A stretch of DNA of 64,000 nucleotides from Citrobacter telavivensis (GCA_009363175.1 CP045205.1:4402001-4466000), one strand, 5' to 3'; shown: positions 52,022-61,561, counted from the first letter of the stretch. Notes: a model not told the origin generated them from the letters alone. Program-made: numbers and translations.

Positions 52022-54013
52022 ATGTTCGGAAAATTGACGCTGGATGCAGTGCCGTTCCATGAACCCATTGTCATGGTTACGATCGCTGCCATTATCATCG
52101 GTGGTGCGGCCTTACTGGGCCTAATCACTTACTTCGGTAAGTGGACCTACCTGTGGAAAGAGTGGCTGACTTCGGTTGACCACAAACGCCTTGGCATCAT
52201 GTATGTCATCGTCGCAATCGTCATGTTGATTCGTGGCTTTGCCGACGCCATCATGATGCGTAGCCAGCAGGCGCTGGCTTCTGCAGGTGAAGCGGGCTTC
52301 TTGCCACCTCACCATTACGACCAGATCTTCACGGCTCACGGCGTGATCATGATCTTCTTCGTGGCAATGCCGTTCGTTATCGGTCTGATGAACCTGGTGG
52401 TTCCGCTGCAGATCGGCGCACGTGACGTTGCGTTCCCATTCCTGAACAACCTGAGCTTCTGGTTCACCGTTGTCGGCGTAATCCTGGTTAACCTGTCTCT
52501 GGGCGTAGGTGAATTCGCACAGACCGGTTGGCTGGCGTATCCGCCGCTCTCGGGAATAGAGTACAGTCCCAGCGTCGGGGTCGATTATTGGATATGGGCA
52601 GTCCAGCTATCCGGTATTGGTACAACGCTGACCGGTATCAACTTCTTTGTGACCATCATTAAGATGCGTGCGCCAGGAATGACCATGTTCAAGATGCCGG
52701 TATTTACCTGGGCATCACTGTGCGCGAACATCCTGATTATCGCTTCTTTCCCAATCCTGACGGTTACCGTCGCGTTGCTGACCCTGGATCGCTATCTGGG
52801 TACCCATTTCTTTACCAATGATATGGGCGGCAACATGATGATGTACATCAACCTGATTTGGGCCTGGGGCCATCCGGAAGTGTACATTCTGGTTCTGCCG
52901 GTCTTCGGGGTGTTCTCCGAAATCGCGGCAACCTTCTCACGTAAACGTCTGTTTGGTTACACCTCGCTGGTGTGGGCAACCGTGTGTATCACCGTTCTGT
53001 CGTTCGTTGTTTGGCTGCACCACTTCTTCACCATGGGTGCAGGCGCTAACGTAAACGCCTTCTTCGGTATTACCACCATGATTATCGCCATCCCGACCGG
53101 GGTGAAGATCTTCAACTGGCTGTTCACCATGTATCAGGGCCGTATCGTATTCCACTCAGCAATGCTGTGGACGATTGGCTTTATCGTGACCTTCTCAGTC
53201 GGCGGTATGACCGGCGTACTGTTGGCGGTTCCGGGTGCGGACTTCGTACTGCACAACAGTCTGTTCCTGATTGCGCACTTCCATAACGTTATCATCGGCG
53301 GCGTCGTATTTGGCTGCTTCGCAGGTATGACCTACTGGTGGCCAAAAGCGTTTGGCTTCACGCTGAACGAAACCTGGGGTAAACGCGCATTCTGGTTCTG
53401 GATCATCGGCTTCTTCGTGGCATTTATGCCGCTGTACGTGCTGGGCTTTATGGGTATGACCCGTCGTCTCAGCCAGCAGATTGACCCTCAGTTCCATCCA
53501 ATGCTGGTCGTTGCCGCCTGCGGTGCCGCGCTGATTGCACTGGGTATCCTGTGCCAGCTGATTCAGATCTACGTCTCTATTCGCGACCGCGAGCAGAACC
53601 GTGACCTGACCGGTGACCCATGGGGTGGTCGTACGCTGGAGTGGGCAACCTCTTCTCCACCGCCGTTCTACAACTTTGCCATTGTGCCACACGTTCACGA
53701 GCGTGATGCCTTCTGGGAAATGAAAGAAAAAGGTGAAGCGTACAAGCAGCCTGCGCACTATGAAGAAATTCATATGCCGAAGAACAGCGGTGCCGGCATC
53801 GTCATTACCGCCTTCGCAACACTGTTTGGTTTCGCCATGATCTGGCATATCTGGTGGCTGGCGATTGCAAGCTTCGCAGGCATGATCATCAGCTGGATTG
53901 TGAAAAGCTTTGACGAGGACGTGGACTACTACGTACCAGTCCCGGAAGTCGAAAAACTGGAAAACCAGCATTTCGATGAGATTTCTAAGGCAGGGCTGAA
54001 AAATGGCAACTGA
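52022..54013 (+). CDS. cyoB: Cytochrome bo3 ubiquinol oxidase subunit I
   Basis: 663 residues. Catalytic subunit with low-spin haem b, haem o3 and CuB; reduces O2 to water using ubiquinol and pumps protons. Metal and haem ligands are recognisable: His in TAHGVIMIFFVAMP (haem b), WGHPEVYILVLP (CuB His and cross-linked Tyr), HHFFTMG (CuB) and HFHNVIIGG (haem o3 and b). Fifteen membrane helices. Overlaps cyoC by 11 bp. Confidence 0.98.
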   Translation: MFGKLTLDAVPFHEPIVMVTIAAIIIGGAALLGLITYFGKWTYLWKEWLTSVDHKRLGIMYVIVAIVMLIRGFADAIMMRSQQALASAGEAGFLPPHHYDQIFTAHGVIMIFFVAMPFVIGLMNLVVPLQIGARDVAFPFLNNLSFWFTVVGVILVNLSLGVGEFAQTGWLAYPPLSGIEYSPSVGVDYWIWAVQLSGIGTTLTGINFFVTIIKMRAPGMTMFKMPVFTWASLCANILIIASFPILTVTVALLTLDRYLGTHFFTNDMGGNMMMYINLIWAWGHPEVYILVLPVFGVFSEIAATFSRKRLFGYTSLVWATVCITVLSFVVWLHHFFTMGAGANVNAFFGITTMIIAIPTGVKIFNWLFTMYQGRIVFHSAMLWTIGFIVTFSVGGMTGVLLAVPGADFVLHNSLFLIAHFHNVIIGGVVFGCFAGMTYWWPKAFGFTLNETWGKRAFWFWIIGFFVAFMPLYVLGFMGMTRRLSQQIDPQFHPMLVVAACGAALIALGILCQLIQIYVSIRDREQNRDLTGDPWGGRTLEWATSSPPPFYNFAIVPHVHERDAFWEMKEKGEAYKQPAHYEEIHMPKNSGAGIVITAFATLFGFAMIWHIWWLAIASFAGMIISWIVKSFDEDVDYYVPVPEVEKLENQHFDEISKAGLKNGN

Positions 54014-54617
54014 TACTTTAGCGCACGCGACTGCCCACGCGCACGAACACGGGCACCACGACGCAGGCCAGACCAAAATCTTCGGATTTTGGATCTACCT
54101 GATGAGCGACTGCATTCTGTTCTCTATTCTGTTTGCAACCTATGCCGTTCTGGTGAACGGCACCGCAGGTGGCCCGACAGGTAAGGACATTTTTGAACTG
54201 CCGTTCGTTCTGGTTGAAACATTCCTGCTGTTGTTCAGCTCCATCACCTACGGCATGGCGGCGATCGCCATGCACAAGAACAACAAAAGCCAGGTGGTTT
54301 CCTGGCTGGCGTTGACCTTCTTGTTCGGTGCCGGATTCATCGGGATGGAAATCTATGAATTCCATCACCTGATTGTTAACGGTATGGGTCCGGATCGCAG
54401 CGGCTTCCTGTCAGCGTTCTTTGCGCTGGTCGGCACCCACGGTCTGCACGTGACTTCCGGTCTTATCTGGATGGCCGTGCTGATGGTGCAAGTCGCCCGT
54501 CGCGGCCTGACCAGCACCAACCGTACCCGCATCATGTGCCTGAGCCTGTTCTGGCACTTCCTGGATGTGGTGTGGATCTGTGTGTTCACTGTTGTTTATC
54601 TGATGGGGGCGATGTAA
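54003..54617 (+). CDS. cyoC: Cytochrome bo3 ubiquinol oxidase subunit III
   Basis: 204 residues. Five-helix integral membrane subunit without cofactors, needed for assembly and stability of the oxidase. The His-rich N-terminus (HATAHAHEHGHHDAGQTK) is typical; the conserved GTHGLHVTSGLIWM segment is present. Starts 11 bp inside cyoB and its stop shares one base with the cyoD start (TAATG). Confidence 0.97.
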   Translation: MATDTLAHATAHAHEHGHHDAGQTKIFGFWIYLMSDCILFSILFATYAVLVNGTAGGPTGKDIFELPFVLVETFLLLFSSITYGMAAIAMHKNNKSQVVSWLALTFLFGAGFIGMEIYEFHHLIVNGMGPDRSGFLSAFFALVGTHGLHVTSGLIWMAVLMVQVARRGLTSTNRTRIMCLSLFWHFLDVVWICVFTVVYLMGAM

Positions 54618-54946
54618 TGAGTCATTCTAACGTGAACAGCGGCGCGTCCCATGGCAGCGTAAAAACCTACATGACAGGGTTTATCCTGTCGATCATCCTG
54701 ACGGTCATTCCGTTCTGGATGGTGATGACGGGTGCTGCCTCTCCGGCCGTAATTCTGGGGACTATCCTGGCAATGGCAGTGGTGCAGATTCTGGTGCATC
54801 TGGTGTGCTTCCTGCACATGAATAGCAAATCTGATGAAGGTTGGAACATGACGGCCTTTGTCTTTACCGTGCTGATCATCGCCATCCTGGTTGTCGGTTC
54901 CATCTGGATCATGTGGAACCTCAACTACAATATGATGATGCACTAA
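54617..54946 (+). CDS. cyoD: Cytochrome bo3 ubiquinol oxidase subunit IV
   Basis: 109 residues. Small three-helix membrane subunit that assists CuB insertion during assembly (MTGFILSIILTVIPFWMVM; AVVQILVHLVCFLHM; FVFTVLIIAILVVGSIWIM). Translationally coupled with cyoC; cyoE follows after 11 bp. Confidence 0.96.
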   Translation: MSHSNVNSGASHGSVKTYMTGFILSIILTVIPFWMVMTGAASPAVILGTILAMAVVQILVHLVCFLHMNSKSDEGWNMTAFVFTVLIIAILVVGSIWIMWNLNYNMMMH

Positions 54947-54957
54947 GAGCGGCGGTT

Positions 54958-55848
54958 ATGATGTTTAAGCAATACCTGCAAGTAACGAAACCAGGCATCA
55001 TCTTTGGCAACCTGATCTCGGTGATCGGGGGATTCCTGCTGGCCTCGAAGGGCAGCATCGACTATCCCCTGTTCATCTACACGTTGGTCGGAGTGTCACT
55101 GGTTGTGGCGTCGGGTTGTGTATTTAACAACTACATCGACAGGGATATCGACAGAAAGATGGAAAGGACCAAAAACCGCGTGCTGGTTAAAGGTCTGATT
55201 TCCCCTGCGGTCTCGCTGGTGTACGCCACCCTGCTGGGTATTGCTGGCTTCATGCTGCTGTGGTTTGGCGCGAATCCTCTGGCCTGCTGGCTGGGCGTGA
55301 TGGGCTTTGTGGTTTATGTGGGCGTTTACAGCCTGTATATGAAGCGCCACTCGGTCTACGGGACGCTGATCGGCTCTCTCTCCGGCGCGGCGCCGCCGGT
55401 GATCGGCTACTGCGCGGTAACCGGTGAGTTCGACAGCGGCGCGCTGATTCTGCTGGCGATTTTCAGCCTGTGGCAGATGCCGCACTCTTATGCCATCGCG
55501 ATTTTCCGCTTTAAGGATTATCAGGCGGCTAACATCCCGGTTCTGCCGGTGGTGAAAGGCATTTCGGTCGCGAAGAACCATATCACGCTGTACATCGTGG
55601 CATTTGCTATCGCCACGCTGATGCTAACTCTGGGCGGCTATGCAGGTTATAAATACCTGATTGTTGCTGCGGCGGTGAGCGTCTGGTGGTTGGGCATGGC
55701 GCTGCGCGGTTATAAAGTGGAAGATGACAGAGTCTGGGCGCGCAAGCTGTTCGGTTTCTCCATCATCGCCATTACCGCGCTCTCCGTGATGATGTCCGTC
55801 GACTTTATGGTCCCGGATTCGCACAATCTGCTGACCTACGTCTGGTAA
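54958..55848 (+). CDS. cyoE: Protohaem IX farnesyltransferase
   Basis: 296 residues from MMFKQYLQVTKPGIIFGN. UbiA-superfamily enzyme that adds a hydroxyethylfarnesyl group to haem b, giving haem o for subunit I. The two Asp-rich motifs are NNYIDRDIDRKMERTKNR and the loop around YMKRHSVYGTLIGSLSGAAPP (in parts); about nine membrane helices. Last gene of the cyo operon; a BIME follows. Confidence 0.97.
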   Translation: MMFKQYLQVTKPGIIFGNLISVIGGFLLASKGSIDYPLFIYTLVGVSLVVASGCVFNNYIDRDIDRKMERTKNRVLVKGLISPAVSLVYATLLGIAGFMLLWFGANPLACWLGVMGFVVYVGVYSLYMKRHSVYGTLIGSLSGAAPPVIGYCAVTGEFDSGALILLAIFSLWQMPHSYAIAIFRFKDYQAANIPVLPVVKGISVAKNHITLYIVAFAIATLMLTLGGYAGYKYLIVAAAVSVWWLGMALRGYKVEDDRVWARKLFGFSIIAITALSVMMSVDFMVPDSHNLLTYVW

Positions 55849-55869
55849 GTTAATCGTCACATCTTCTAT

Positions 55870-55956
55870 GCCGGATGGCGGCTGACGCCTTATCCGGCCT
55901 ACAAAAAAGCATATTGCTAGTAGGCCGGATAAGATACGTTAGTATCGTCATCCGGC
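55870..55956. repeat. BIME between cyoE and yajR
   Basis: GCCGGATGGCGGCTGACGCC...ATCCGGCCTAC followed after 20 bp by the inverted GTAGGCCGGATAAG...CATCCGGC: a two-REP BIME 21 bp after the cyoE stop codon. Confidence 0.82.
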
Positions 55957-56069
55957 ATTTTCGTCTCTAGCCGACGCCACTCACAACCCCAACATTTGTT
56001 AATAAAGCGCATATTTACCCCGCCTGCTTAGCGCTTTACACTAGGCGCGAAATTGAGACAGAGGTGGGA

Positions 56070-57434
56070 ATGAACGATTATAAAATGACGCCGGGTGAGT
56101 TGCGCGCCACCTGGGGTTTAGGGACCGTATTTTCTTTGCGCATGCTTGGCATGTTTATGGTCCTGCCGGTTCTGACCACATACGGCATGGCGCTACAGGG
56201 TGCCAGCGAAGCCTTAATTGGCCTCGCCATCGGTATCTATGGTCTGGCGCAGGCCATTTTTCAGATCCCTTTTGGGCTACTCTCCGACCGCATCGGTCGC
56301 AAACCGCTGATTGTCGGTGGACTTGCCGTGTTTATCCTCGGCAGCATCATTGCCGCGCTGTCGGACTCCATCTGGGGCATTATTCTGGGCCGTGCCTTAC
56401 AGGGGTCGGGCGCGATTGCCGCCGCGGTGATGGCGCTACTGTCTGACTTAACCCGCGAACAAAACCGCACGAAGGCGATGGCGTTTATTGGCGTGAGCTT
56501 TGGCATCACCTTCGCGATAGCGATGGTGCTCGGGCCGATAATCACCCACGCCCTGGGGCTCAACGCCCTCTTCTGGATGATTGCCGTTCTGGCAACGGCA
56601 GGGATCGTCCTGACGCTGTGGGTCGTGCCTGACAGTGCCAACCACGTGCTCAATCGCGAATCGGGAATGGTCAAAGGCAGTTTCAGCAAGGTACTGGCGG
56701 AACCGAAACTGCTGAAGCTCAACTTCGGCATCATGTGTCTGCACATTTTGCTGATGTCCACCTTCGTTGCCCTGCCCGGCCAACTGGCTGATGCCGGTCT
56801 GCCTGCGGCAGAACACTGGAAAGTGTATCTGGTGACCATGCTGATTTCGTTTGGCTCGGTCGTCCCGTTCATTATCTACGCCGAAGTAAAGCGCCGGATG
56901 AAACGGGTGTTCCTGTTCTGTGTGGCGCTGATTGTGATTGCCGAGATTGTTCTCTGGGGCGCGGGCGCCCATTTCTGGGAACTGATTATCGGCGTACAAC
57001 TGTTCTTCCTCGCCTTCAACCTGATGGAAGCGCTCCTCCCGTCGCTAATCAGCAAAGAGTCGCCGGCGGGTTACAAAGGGACGGCCATGGGCGTTTATTC
57101 CACCAGCCAGTTCCTCGGCGTCGCGTTGGGGGGATCGCTGGGCGGCTGGGTTGACGGAATGTTTGACGGGCAAACCGTTTTTCTTGCCGGCGCGTTTTTA
57201 GCCGTTGTCTGGCTCGCCGTCGCCAGCACCATGAAAGAACCGCCCTATGTCAGCAGCCTGCGAGTGGTCATTCCGCCGGAGATTGCGGCCGATGACGTGC
57301 TGAAACAGCGTTTGCTGGCAACAAAAGGCGTCAGTGAAGTGTTGATTGCACAACAGGAACATTCCGCTTACGTGAAGATCGACAGCAAACTGACCAACCG
57401 CTTTGAGGTTGAGCAGGCCATCAGTCAGGCGTAA
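56070..57434 (+). CDS. yajR: MFS transporter YajR
   Basis: 454 residues from MNDYKMTPGELRATWGLG, with GAGGTGGGA as ribosome site (a GTG two codons earlier is in frame). Twelve-helix major-facilitator protein of the drug:H+ antiporter type; motif A is seen in GLLSDRIGRKPLIVGG. The C-terminus (from about residue 389, PPEIAADDVLKQRLLATKGV onward) is the ferredoxin-like YAM domain described for E. coli YajR. Substrate unknown. Convergent with yajQ. Confidence 0.94.
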   Translation: MNDYKMTPGELRATWGLGTVFSLRMLGMFMVLPVLTTYGMALQGASEALIGLAIGIYGLAQAIFQIPFGLLSDRIGRKPLIVGGLAVFILGSIIAALSDSIWGIILGRALQGSGAIAAAVMALLSDLTREQNRTKAMAFIGVSFGITFAIAMVLGPIITHALGLNALFWMIAVLATAGIVLTLWVVPDSANHVLNRESGMVKGSFSKVLAEPKLLKLNFGIMCLHILLMSTFVALPGQLADAGLPAAEHWKVYLVTMLISFGSVVPFIIYAEVKRRMKRVFLFCVALIVIAEIVLWGAGAHFWELIIGVQLFFLAFNLMEALLPSLISKESPAGYKGTAMGVYSTSQFLGVALGGSLGGWVDGMFDGQTVFLAGAFLAVVWLAVASTMKEPPYVSSLRVVIPPEIAADDVLKQRLLATKGVSEVLIAQQEHSAYVKIDSKLTNRFEVEQAISQA

Positions 57435-57450
57435 AGGCGTAAAAAGGAAA

Positions 57451-57472
57451 ACGGTCCGGAAAACCGGACCGT
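57451..57472. terminator. Terminator between convergent yajR and yajQ
   Basis: ACGGTCCGG, loop AAAA, CCGGACCGT: a perfect 9-bp stem. On the minus strand it is followed by TTTTCCTTTTTACG, which fits termination of yajQ; on the plus strand no T-run follows. Confidence 0.75.
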
Positions 57473-57478
57473 GAAAGA

Positions 57479-57970
57479 TTAATCGCGGAAGTTTTTAAAC
57501 TGGAACGGCTGCCCCAAATCGCCACCGCGTACCAGCGCCATTACGGACTGGAGGTCATCACGGGATTTCCCGGTCACGCGAATCTCTTCGCCCTGAATCT
57601 GTGCCTGCACCTTCAGCTTGCTGTCTTTAATCAGCTTAACAATTTTCTTCTGAACCGCACTCTCAATGCCCTGCTTCAGTTTCGCTTCCACAAACCAGGT
57701 TTTCCCGCTGTGAACGAACTCTTCTGGCACATCGAGTGACGTCCCTTCAATGCCACGTTTAAGCAGCTTGGCACGCAGAATGTCCAGCAACTGGTTGACC
57801 TGGAAATCGGATTCGCTCAGCACTTTGATCGTTTTATTGGCATCGTTGAGCTCAAATGTCGCTTCAACGCCGCGAAAATCAAAGCGTGACTCAACTTCAC
57901 GAATGGCATTATCTACGCCATTACGCGCTTCCTGAAGATCAACTTCAGAAACAATATCGAAAGATGGCAT
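57479..57970 (-). CDS. yajQ: YajQ family nucleotide-binding protein
   Basis: 163 residues from MPSFDIVSEVDLQEARNG, standard. Two ferredoxin-like domains in tandem (ESRFDFRGVEATFELN; IQGEEIRVTGKSRDDLQSVM). Members bind nucleotides; the Xanthomonas homologue is a c-di-GMP effector, and in E. coli it has been linked to DNA or tRNA binding. Exact role here is unknown. Confidence 0.94.
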   Translation of the reverse strand: MPSFDIVSEVDLQEARNGVDNAIREVESRFDFRGVEATFELNDANKTIKVLSESDFQVNQLLDILRAKLLKRGIEGTSLDVPEEFVHSGKTWFVEAKLKQGIESAVQKKIVKLIKDSKLKVQAQIQGEEIRVTGKSRDDLQSVMALVRGGDLGQPFQFKNFRD

Positions 57971-58083
57971 CTTTTCCTCTCCCTTCATTTTTGATGCGAA
58001 GCATAATACCTGCAAAGTCTCTCAACAGACAGCGCTATACTATGTTAGCAAACACCTGGTGCTGTTGCGGGTGAGGAGGAAGA

Positions 58084-58995
58084 ATGAAAATTACCGTACT
58101 GGGGTGCGGAGCCTTAGGGCAATTATGGCTTTCAGCACTGTGCAAACAGGGACATGACGTACAGGGTTGGCTACGCGTGCCGCAACCCTATTGCAGTGTG
58201 AATGTGATTGAGACGGATGGATCGATATTTAACGAATCCCTGACGGCAAACGATCCGGAGTTTTTAGCCACCAGCGATCTGCTGCTGGTAACGCTGAAAG
58301 CGTGGCAGGTTTCCGACGCGGTCAAAGCGCTGGCGTCGACGCTGCCGGAAACAACCCCGATCCTGTTGATTCATAACGGTATGGGAACGATTGAAGAACT
58401 GCGAAATATCCACCAACCGCTGTTGATGGGGACAACCACCCACGCCGCACGTCGTGATGGCAACGTCATTATCCATGTTGCGAACGGCACCACGCGCATT
58501 GGCCCGGCGCGCGAGCAGGATGGCGATTTCAGCTACCTTGCCGATCTCTTGCAATGCGTACTGCCCGACGTCGCCTGGCATAACAACATTCGCGCCGAAA
58601 TGTGGCGCAAGCTGGCGGTGAACTGCGTGATCAATCCCCTGACCGCGCTGTGGAACTGCCCGAATGGCGAATTGCGTAACCATCCTGACGAGGTGAATCT
58701 GATTTGCCAGGAAGTTGCGGCGGTCATTGAGCGCGAAGGTCACCATACATCGGTCGACGATTTACGTTATTATGTTGAGCAAGTCATTGACAGTACGGCG
58801 GAAAATATCTCATCCATGTTGCAGGACATTCAGGCTCTGCGTCATACCGAGATAGACTACATTACCGGATACCTGCTGAAACGCGCCCGTGCCCACGGGA
58901 TTGCGGTGCCGGAAAACAGCCGTCTGTTTGAGTTAGTAAAGCGAAAGGAGAGTGAGTATGAGCGCTCAGGCACTGGTATGCCTCGCCCCTGGTAG
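58084..58995 (+). CDS. panE: 2-dehydropantoate 2-reductase
   Basis: 303 residues. It reduces ketopantoate to pantoate with NADPH in pantothenate and CoA synthesis. N-terminal Rossmann motif GCGALGQLW (residues 7-15); catalytic Lys in MWRKLAVNCVINPLTALW; the substrate loop Asn and Ser, and the C-terminal acid near HTEIDYITGYLL, are present. The last 38 bp overlap yajL, indicating an operon. Confidence 0.96.
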   Translation: MKITVLGCGALGQLWLSALCKQGHDVQGWLRVPQPYCSVNVIETDGSIFNESLTANDPEFLATSDLLLVTLKAWQVSDAVKALASTLPETTPILLIHNGMGTIEELRNIHQPLLMGTTTHAARRDGNVIIHVANGTTRIGPAREQDGDFSYLADLLQCVLPDVAWHNNIRAEMWRKLAVNCVINPLTALWNCPNGELRNHPDEVNLICQEVAAVIEREGHHTSVDDLRYYVEQVIDSTAENISSMLQDIQALRHTEIDYITGYLLKRARAHGIAVPENSRLFELVKRKESEYERSGTGMPRPW

Positions 58996-59548
58996 TGAAG
59001 AGACCGAAGCGGTCACCACTATCGATCTGCTGGTTCGTGGCGGAATTAACGTAACCACCGCGAGCGTTGCCAGCGACGGCAGTCTGACTATCGTCTGCTC
59101 GCGCGGTGTAAAACTGTTGGCGGATGCGCCGCTGGTTGCCGTGGCCGATGGTGATTACGACATCATCATCTTGCCGGGCGGTATTAAAGGCGCCGAGTGT
59201 TTTCGCGACAGCACGCTGCTGGTCGAAACCGTTAAGCAGTTTCACCGTTCCGGACGGATTGTCGCTGCCATTTGCGCGGCTGCCGCCACCGTACTCGTTC
59301 CGCACAACATTTTCCCGATCGGCAACATGACGGGCTTTCCGGCGCTGAAAGACAAAATTCCCGCTGAACAGTGGCAGGATAAACGCGTGGTATGGGACCC
59401 GCGTGTGAAGTTGCTCACCAGTCAGGCCCCGGGCACCTCAATCGATTTTGGTTTAAAGATTATCGACCTGTTGGTTGGGCGCGAGAAAGCCCATGAAGTT
59501 GCGTCGCAACTGGTGATGGCGGCAGGCATTTATAACTACTACGAGTAA
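58958..59548 (+). CDS. yajL: DJ-1/PfpI family protein deglycase/chaperone YajL
   Basis: 196 residues from MSAQALVCLAPGSEETEAV; AAGGAG lies about 8 bases upstream, inside panE. DJ-1-type protein protecting against covalent protein stress. The redox-active Cys106 sits in VAAICAAAATVLVP, and the neighbouring Glu in GSEETEAV is conserved. Compared with E. coli (CAAPATV as I recall), the Pro after CAA is Ala. In E. coli thiI follows, convergent; here an accessory block begins instead. Confidence 0.95.
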   Translation: MSAQALVCLAPGSEETEAVTTIDLLVRGGINVTTASVASDGSLTIVCSRGVKLLADAPLVAVADGDYDIIILPGGIKGAECFRDSTLLVETVKQFHRSGRIVAAICAAAATVLVPHNIFPIGNMTGFPALKDKIPAEQWQDKRVVWDPRVKLLTSQAPGTSIDFGLKIIDLLVGREKAHEVASQLVMAAGIYNYYE

Positions 59549-59597
59549 TTTCAAGGCCACTCCAGCGGCCGACTTAATCTTAATAAAGGAATAACAG

Positions 59598-60677
59598 ATG
59601 AAGGGATGTCTGACCGGAGTGGCGTTATGGTTATTTTCTGGCTGTGTGATGGGGACGCAGTTAGACATTAAGAACCTTAGCTTCAACTATCCTGAGAGCA
59701 CGGAAATTCAGTATCGTCTCCCCTGGTTTACCTCAGCGGATAACCCACAAGCCGCAAAACGCATCAACGATTTTATCTTCTCCCGTTTTCTGAACCAGTT
59801 GCCGGGTAACGATCCGCAGGCCACGTTGAATAAACTGGCAAAAAGCGGCATTGATGCCACCGCCAATCTGGACTACTCCGTCGAATACCGTGACAGCAAA
59901 ATACTGACATTAAACCTTTTTGTGGAAGGCTGCGGCGCCTATTGCGAGTCTTACAATGTTCCACTGAGCTTCGATTTAGCGAGCGGCGCGAATATCACCC
60001 TCGACGATCTGTTTTCCCCGGCCACCATTGCCCAGTTAAACACCCGCGTCAGAAAAGATATTCGCTCCCAGATAACCACCTTTGTTGATAAGCATAAGTC
60101 CGAGTCGTCAGAGCAAATCAAAGCGGAAAAAGGTGAAGATTTTAATTACGAAGAGTTCTATGCCTCATGCGCGACGTATGAGGGCGGGCTGTACTATGTT
60201 GATAATTTCTCGCTTCAGAAAGGCGATCTCGTCTTCATTAATGGACGTTGCAGCAACCATGCAAGCCGCGCACTGGATGAGCTCGGTGATTTCACGACGA
60301 AAATCACCGCCGCAACGTTACACGACCAACTCACTCCCTACGGGAAGTCACTGATTTCCCCTAACAGCGAAAAGCCCCTCTCCCCTGCCCCCTCGCTTAA
60401 CGGCAAGTTAGTCTACGGCACGTTGGGGAAAAGTATGCGCATCGTGATGAATATCACCTGTAATGAAGCATCGGCCAGCGGAGCCTACTTTTATGAAAAA
60501 TACGGCTCACCTATCGAACTTACCGGTAAATGCGGCACGGAGAATCACCCGCACTATGAGTTGAGAACGAGCGTTTCTGCTGAAACCGAAGAGAAGATCA
60601 CGCTGGATTTAAACGATGGCGTCTATCAGGGTGTCTGGGAATCGAACGGGAAAACGCTCCCCATTCGCTTTGAATAA
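59598..60677 (+). CDS. Exported DUF3298/DUF4163-like protein
   Basis: 359 residues. N-terminal export signal MKGCLTGVALWLFSGCVMG; cleavage after CVMG, or lipidation at the Cys of FSGC (an atypical lipobox), are both possible. The middle has PdaC/RsiV-like features: a first domain with paired segments DYSVEYRDSKILTLNLFVEG and the cysteine pair CGAYCES, then a region beginning ASGANITLDDLFSP, which is characteristic of DUF3298 (RsiV C-terminal type). No catalytic site is recognisable. It stands alone between yajL and the dms operon, has its own ribosome site (AAAGGAATAAC) and ends at a REP. It is not in E. coli K-12 at this locus as far as I recall. Confidence 0.72.
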   Translation: MKGCLTGVALWLFSGCVMGTQLDIKNLSFNYPESTEIQYRLPWFTSADNPQAAKRINDFIFSRFLNQLPGNDPQATLNKLAKSGIDATANLDYSVEYRDSKILTLNLFVEGCGAYCESYNVPLSFDLASGANITLDDLFSPATIAQLNTRVRKDIRSQITTFVDKHKSESSEQIKAEKGEDFNYEEFYASCATYEGGLYYVDNFSLQKGDLVFINGRCSNHASRALDELGDFTTKITAATLHDQLTPYGKSLISPNSEKPLSPAPSLNGKLVYGTLGKSMRIVMNITCNEASASGAYFYEKYGSPIELTGKCGTENHPHYELRTSVSAETEEKITLDLNDGVYQGVWESNGKTLPIRFE

Positions 60678-60689
60678 CAGTGTCAGATT

Positions 60690-60722
60690 GCCGGATGGCG
60701 GCGTAGTACTTCGTCATCCGGC
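60690..60722. repeat. Single REP palindrome after the DUF3298-like gene
   Basis: GCCGGATGGCGGCGTAGTAC...GTCATCCGGC, twelve bases after the stop codon and between convergent genes. Confidence 0.75.
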
Positions 60723-60762
60723 CTGCAAAACACGGGGTTTGAAGAGGGAAAAACATACCCGC

Positions 60763-61551
60763 TTAGAACCATGGCGCTCCGCTCATGACATTACTGTAAA
60801 ACAGCATTCTGCCCGCCAGTTCTCCCGTGATGATTAATATCACCCATACCCAACTGCGCATCCCGCTGTTCAGACGCGATATCCCCCACACCGCGACGCA
60901 CACGCTGGCGAACAGTTGCCACCAGAGCAGAGGACTGGAAGCATCGGCACCCGAGACCTGATAGCGGAGAACCAGCGCACCGGCGCTCAACGCAATACCC
61001 ACCACAATGCCCGCGTTACAGATCGTTGAGGATGGCAGATGCCAGCAAGCTCTGGCGACGGCGACGCTCATAAATCCCGTCAGAAACGCCGTACCCAGAA
61101 AAGCGACAGGCGTCGCGACGTTGTGCCAGAGCGGGTGTAGCGGCATCTGGTAATACACCTGAGATGTCACCAGAATGGTGCCCAGCCCCACCAGCGCCGT
61201 TACCCCACCCAGCAGTATCACCCCGCGCTGTACGGGTTTGAACCGACACAACAATAGCCAACAAAACATCACGCCATTAAGCACGATAAACGCGACCACT
61301 TCCCGGCTGAGCCAGGAGTTCCCCAGCCCGGCAAGGGAGCGGTAAGCGCCTTCAGGCGATCCCAGATGCGCCAGCGACGCACAAGAGCCCAGCACGGTGA
61401 TGACCCAGAACCGCAGCGCCAGCATACGGTACTGCACGGCACTGAACTTCCGCTTACGACCAGACTGACACACGGTAAGCGCCAGCACGCCGCCAATACC
61501 CCACTGGGCGAAGACGGTAAAGAAGACCAATGGCAATTCATAGTGTTCCAT
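60763..61551 (-). CDS. DmsC-type membrane anchor subunit of a DMSO reductase-family enzyme
   Basis: 262 residues from MEHYELPLVFFTVFAQWGIGG; an upstream in-frame ATG would overlap dmsB. DmsC family: about eight membrane helices, the conserved N-terminus and the segment ASLAHLGSPEGAYRSLAGLGNSWLSREV (in parts), with His and Glu/Ser residues near the menaquinol site. It anchors DmsAB and takes electrons from menaquinol. Shorter than E. coli DmsC (287). It begins 10 bp after dmsB ends. The substrate of the complex cannot be told from sequence. Confidence 0.86.
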   Translation of the reverse strand: MEHYELPLVFFTVFAQWGIGGVLALTVCQSGRKRKFSAVQYRMLALRFWVITVLGSCASLAHLGSPEGAYRSLAGLGNSWLSREVVAFIVLNGVMFCWLLLCRFKPVQRGVILLGGVTALVGLGTILVTSQVYYQMPLHPLWHNVATPVAFLGTAFLTGFMSVAVARACWHLPSSTICNAGIVVGIALSAGALVLRYQVSGADASSPLLWWQLFASVCVAVWGISRLNSGMRSWVWVILIITGELAGRMLFYSNVMSGAPWF

Positions 61552-61561
61552 TTCGTTCCCC

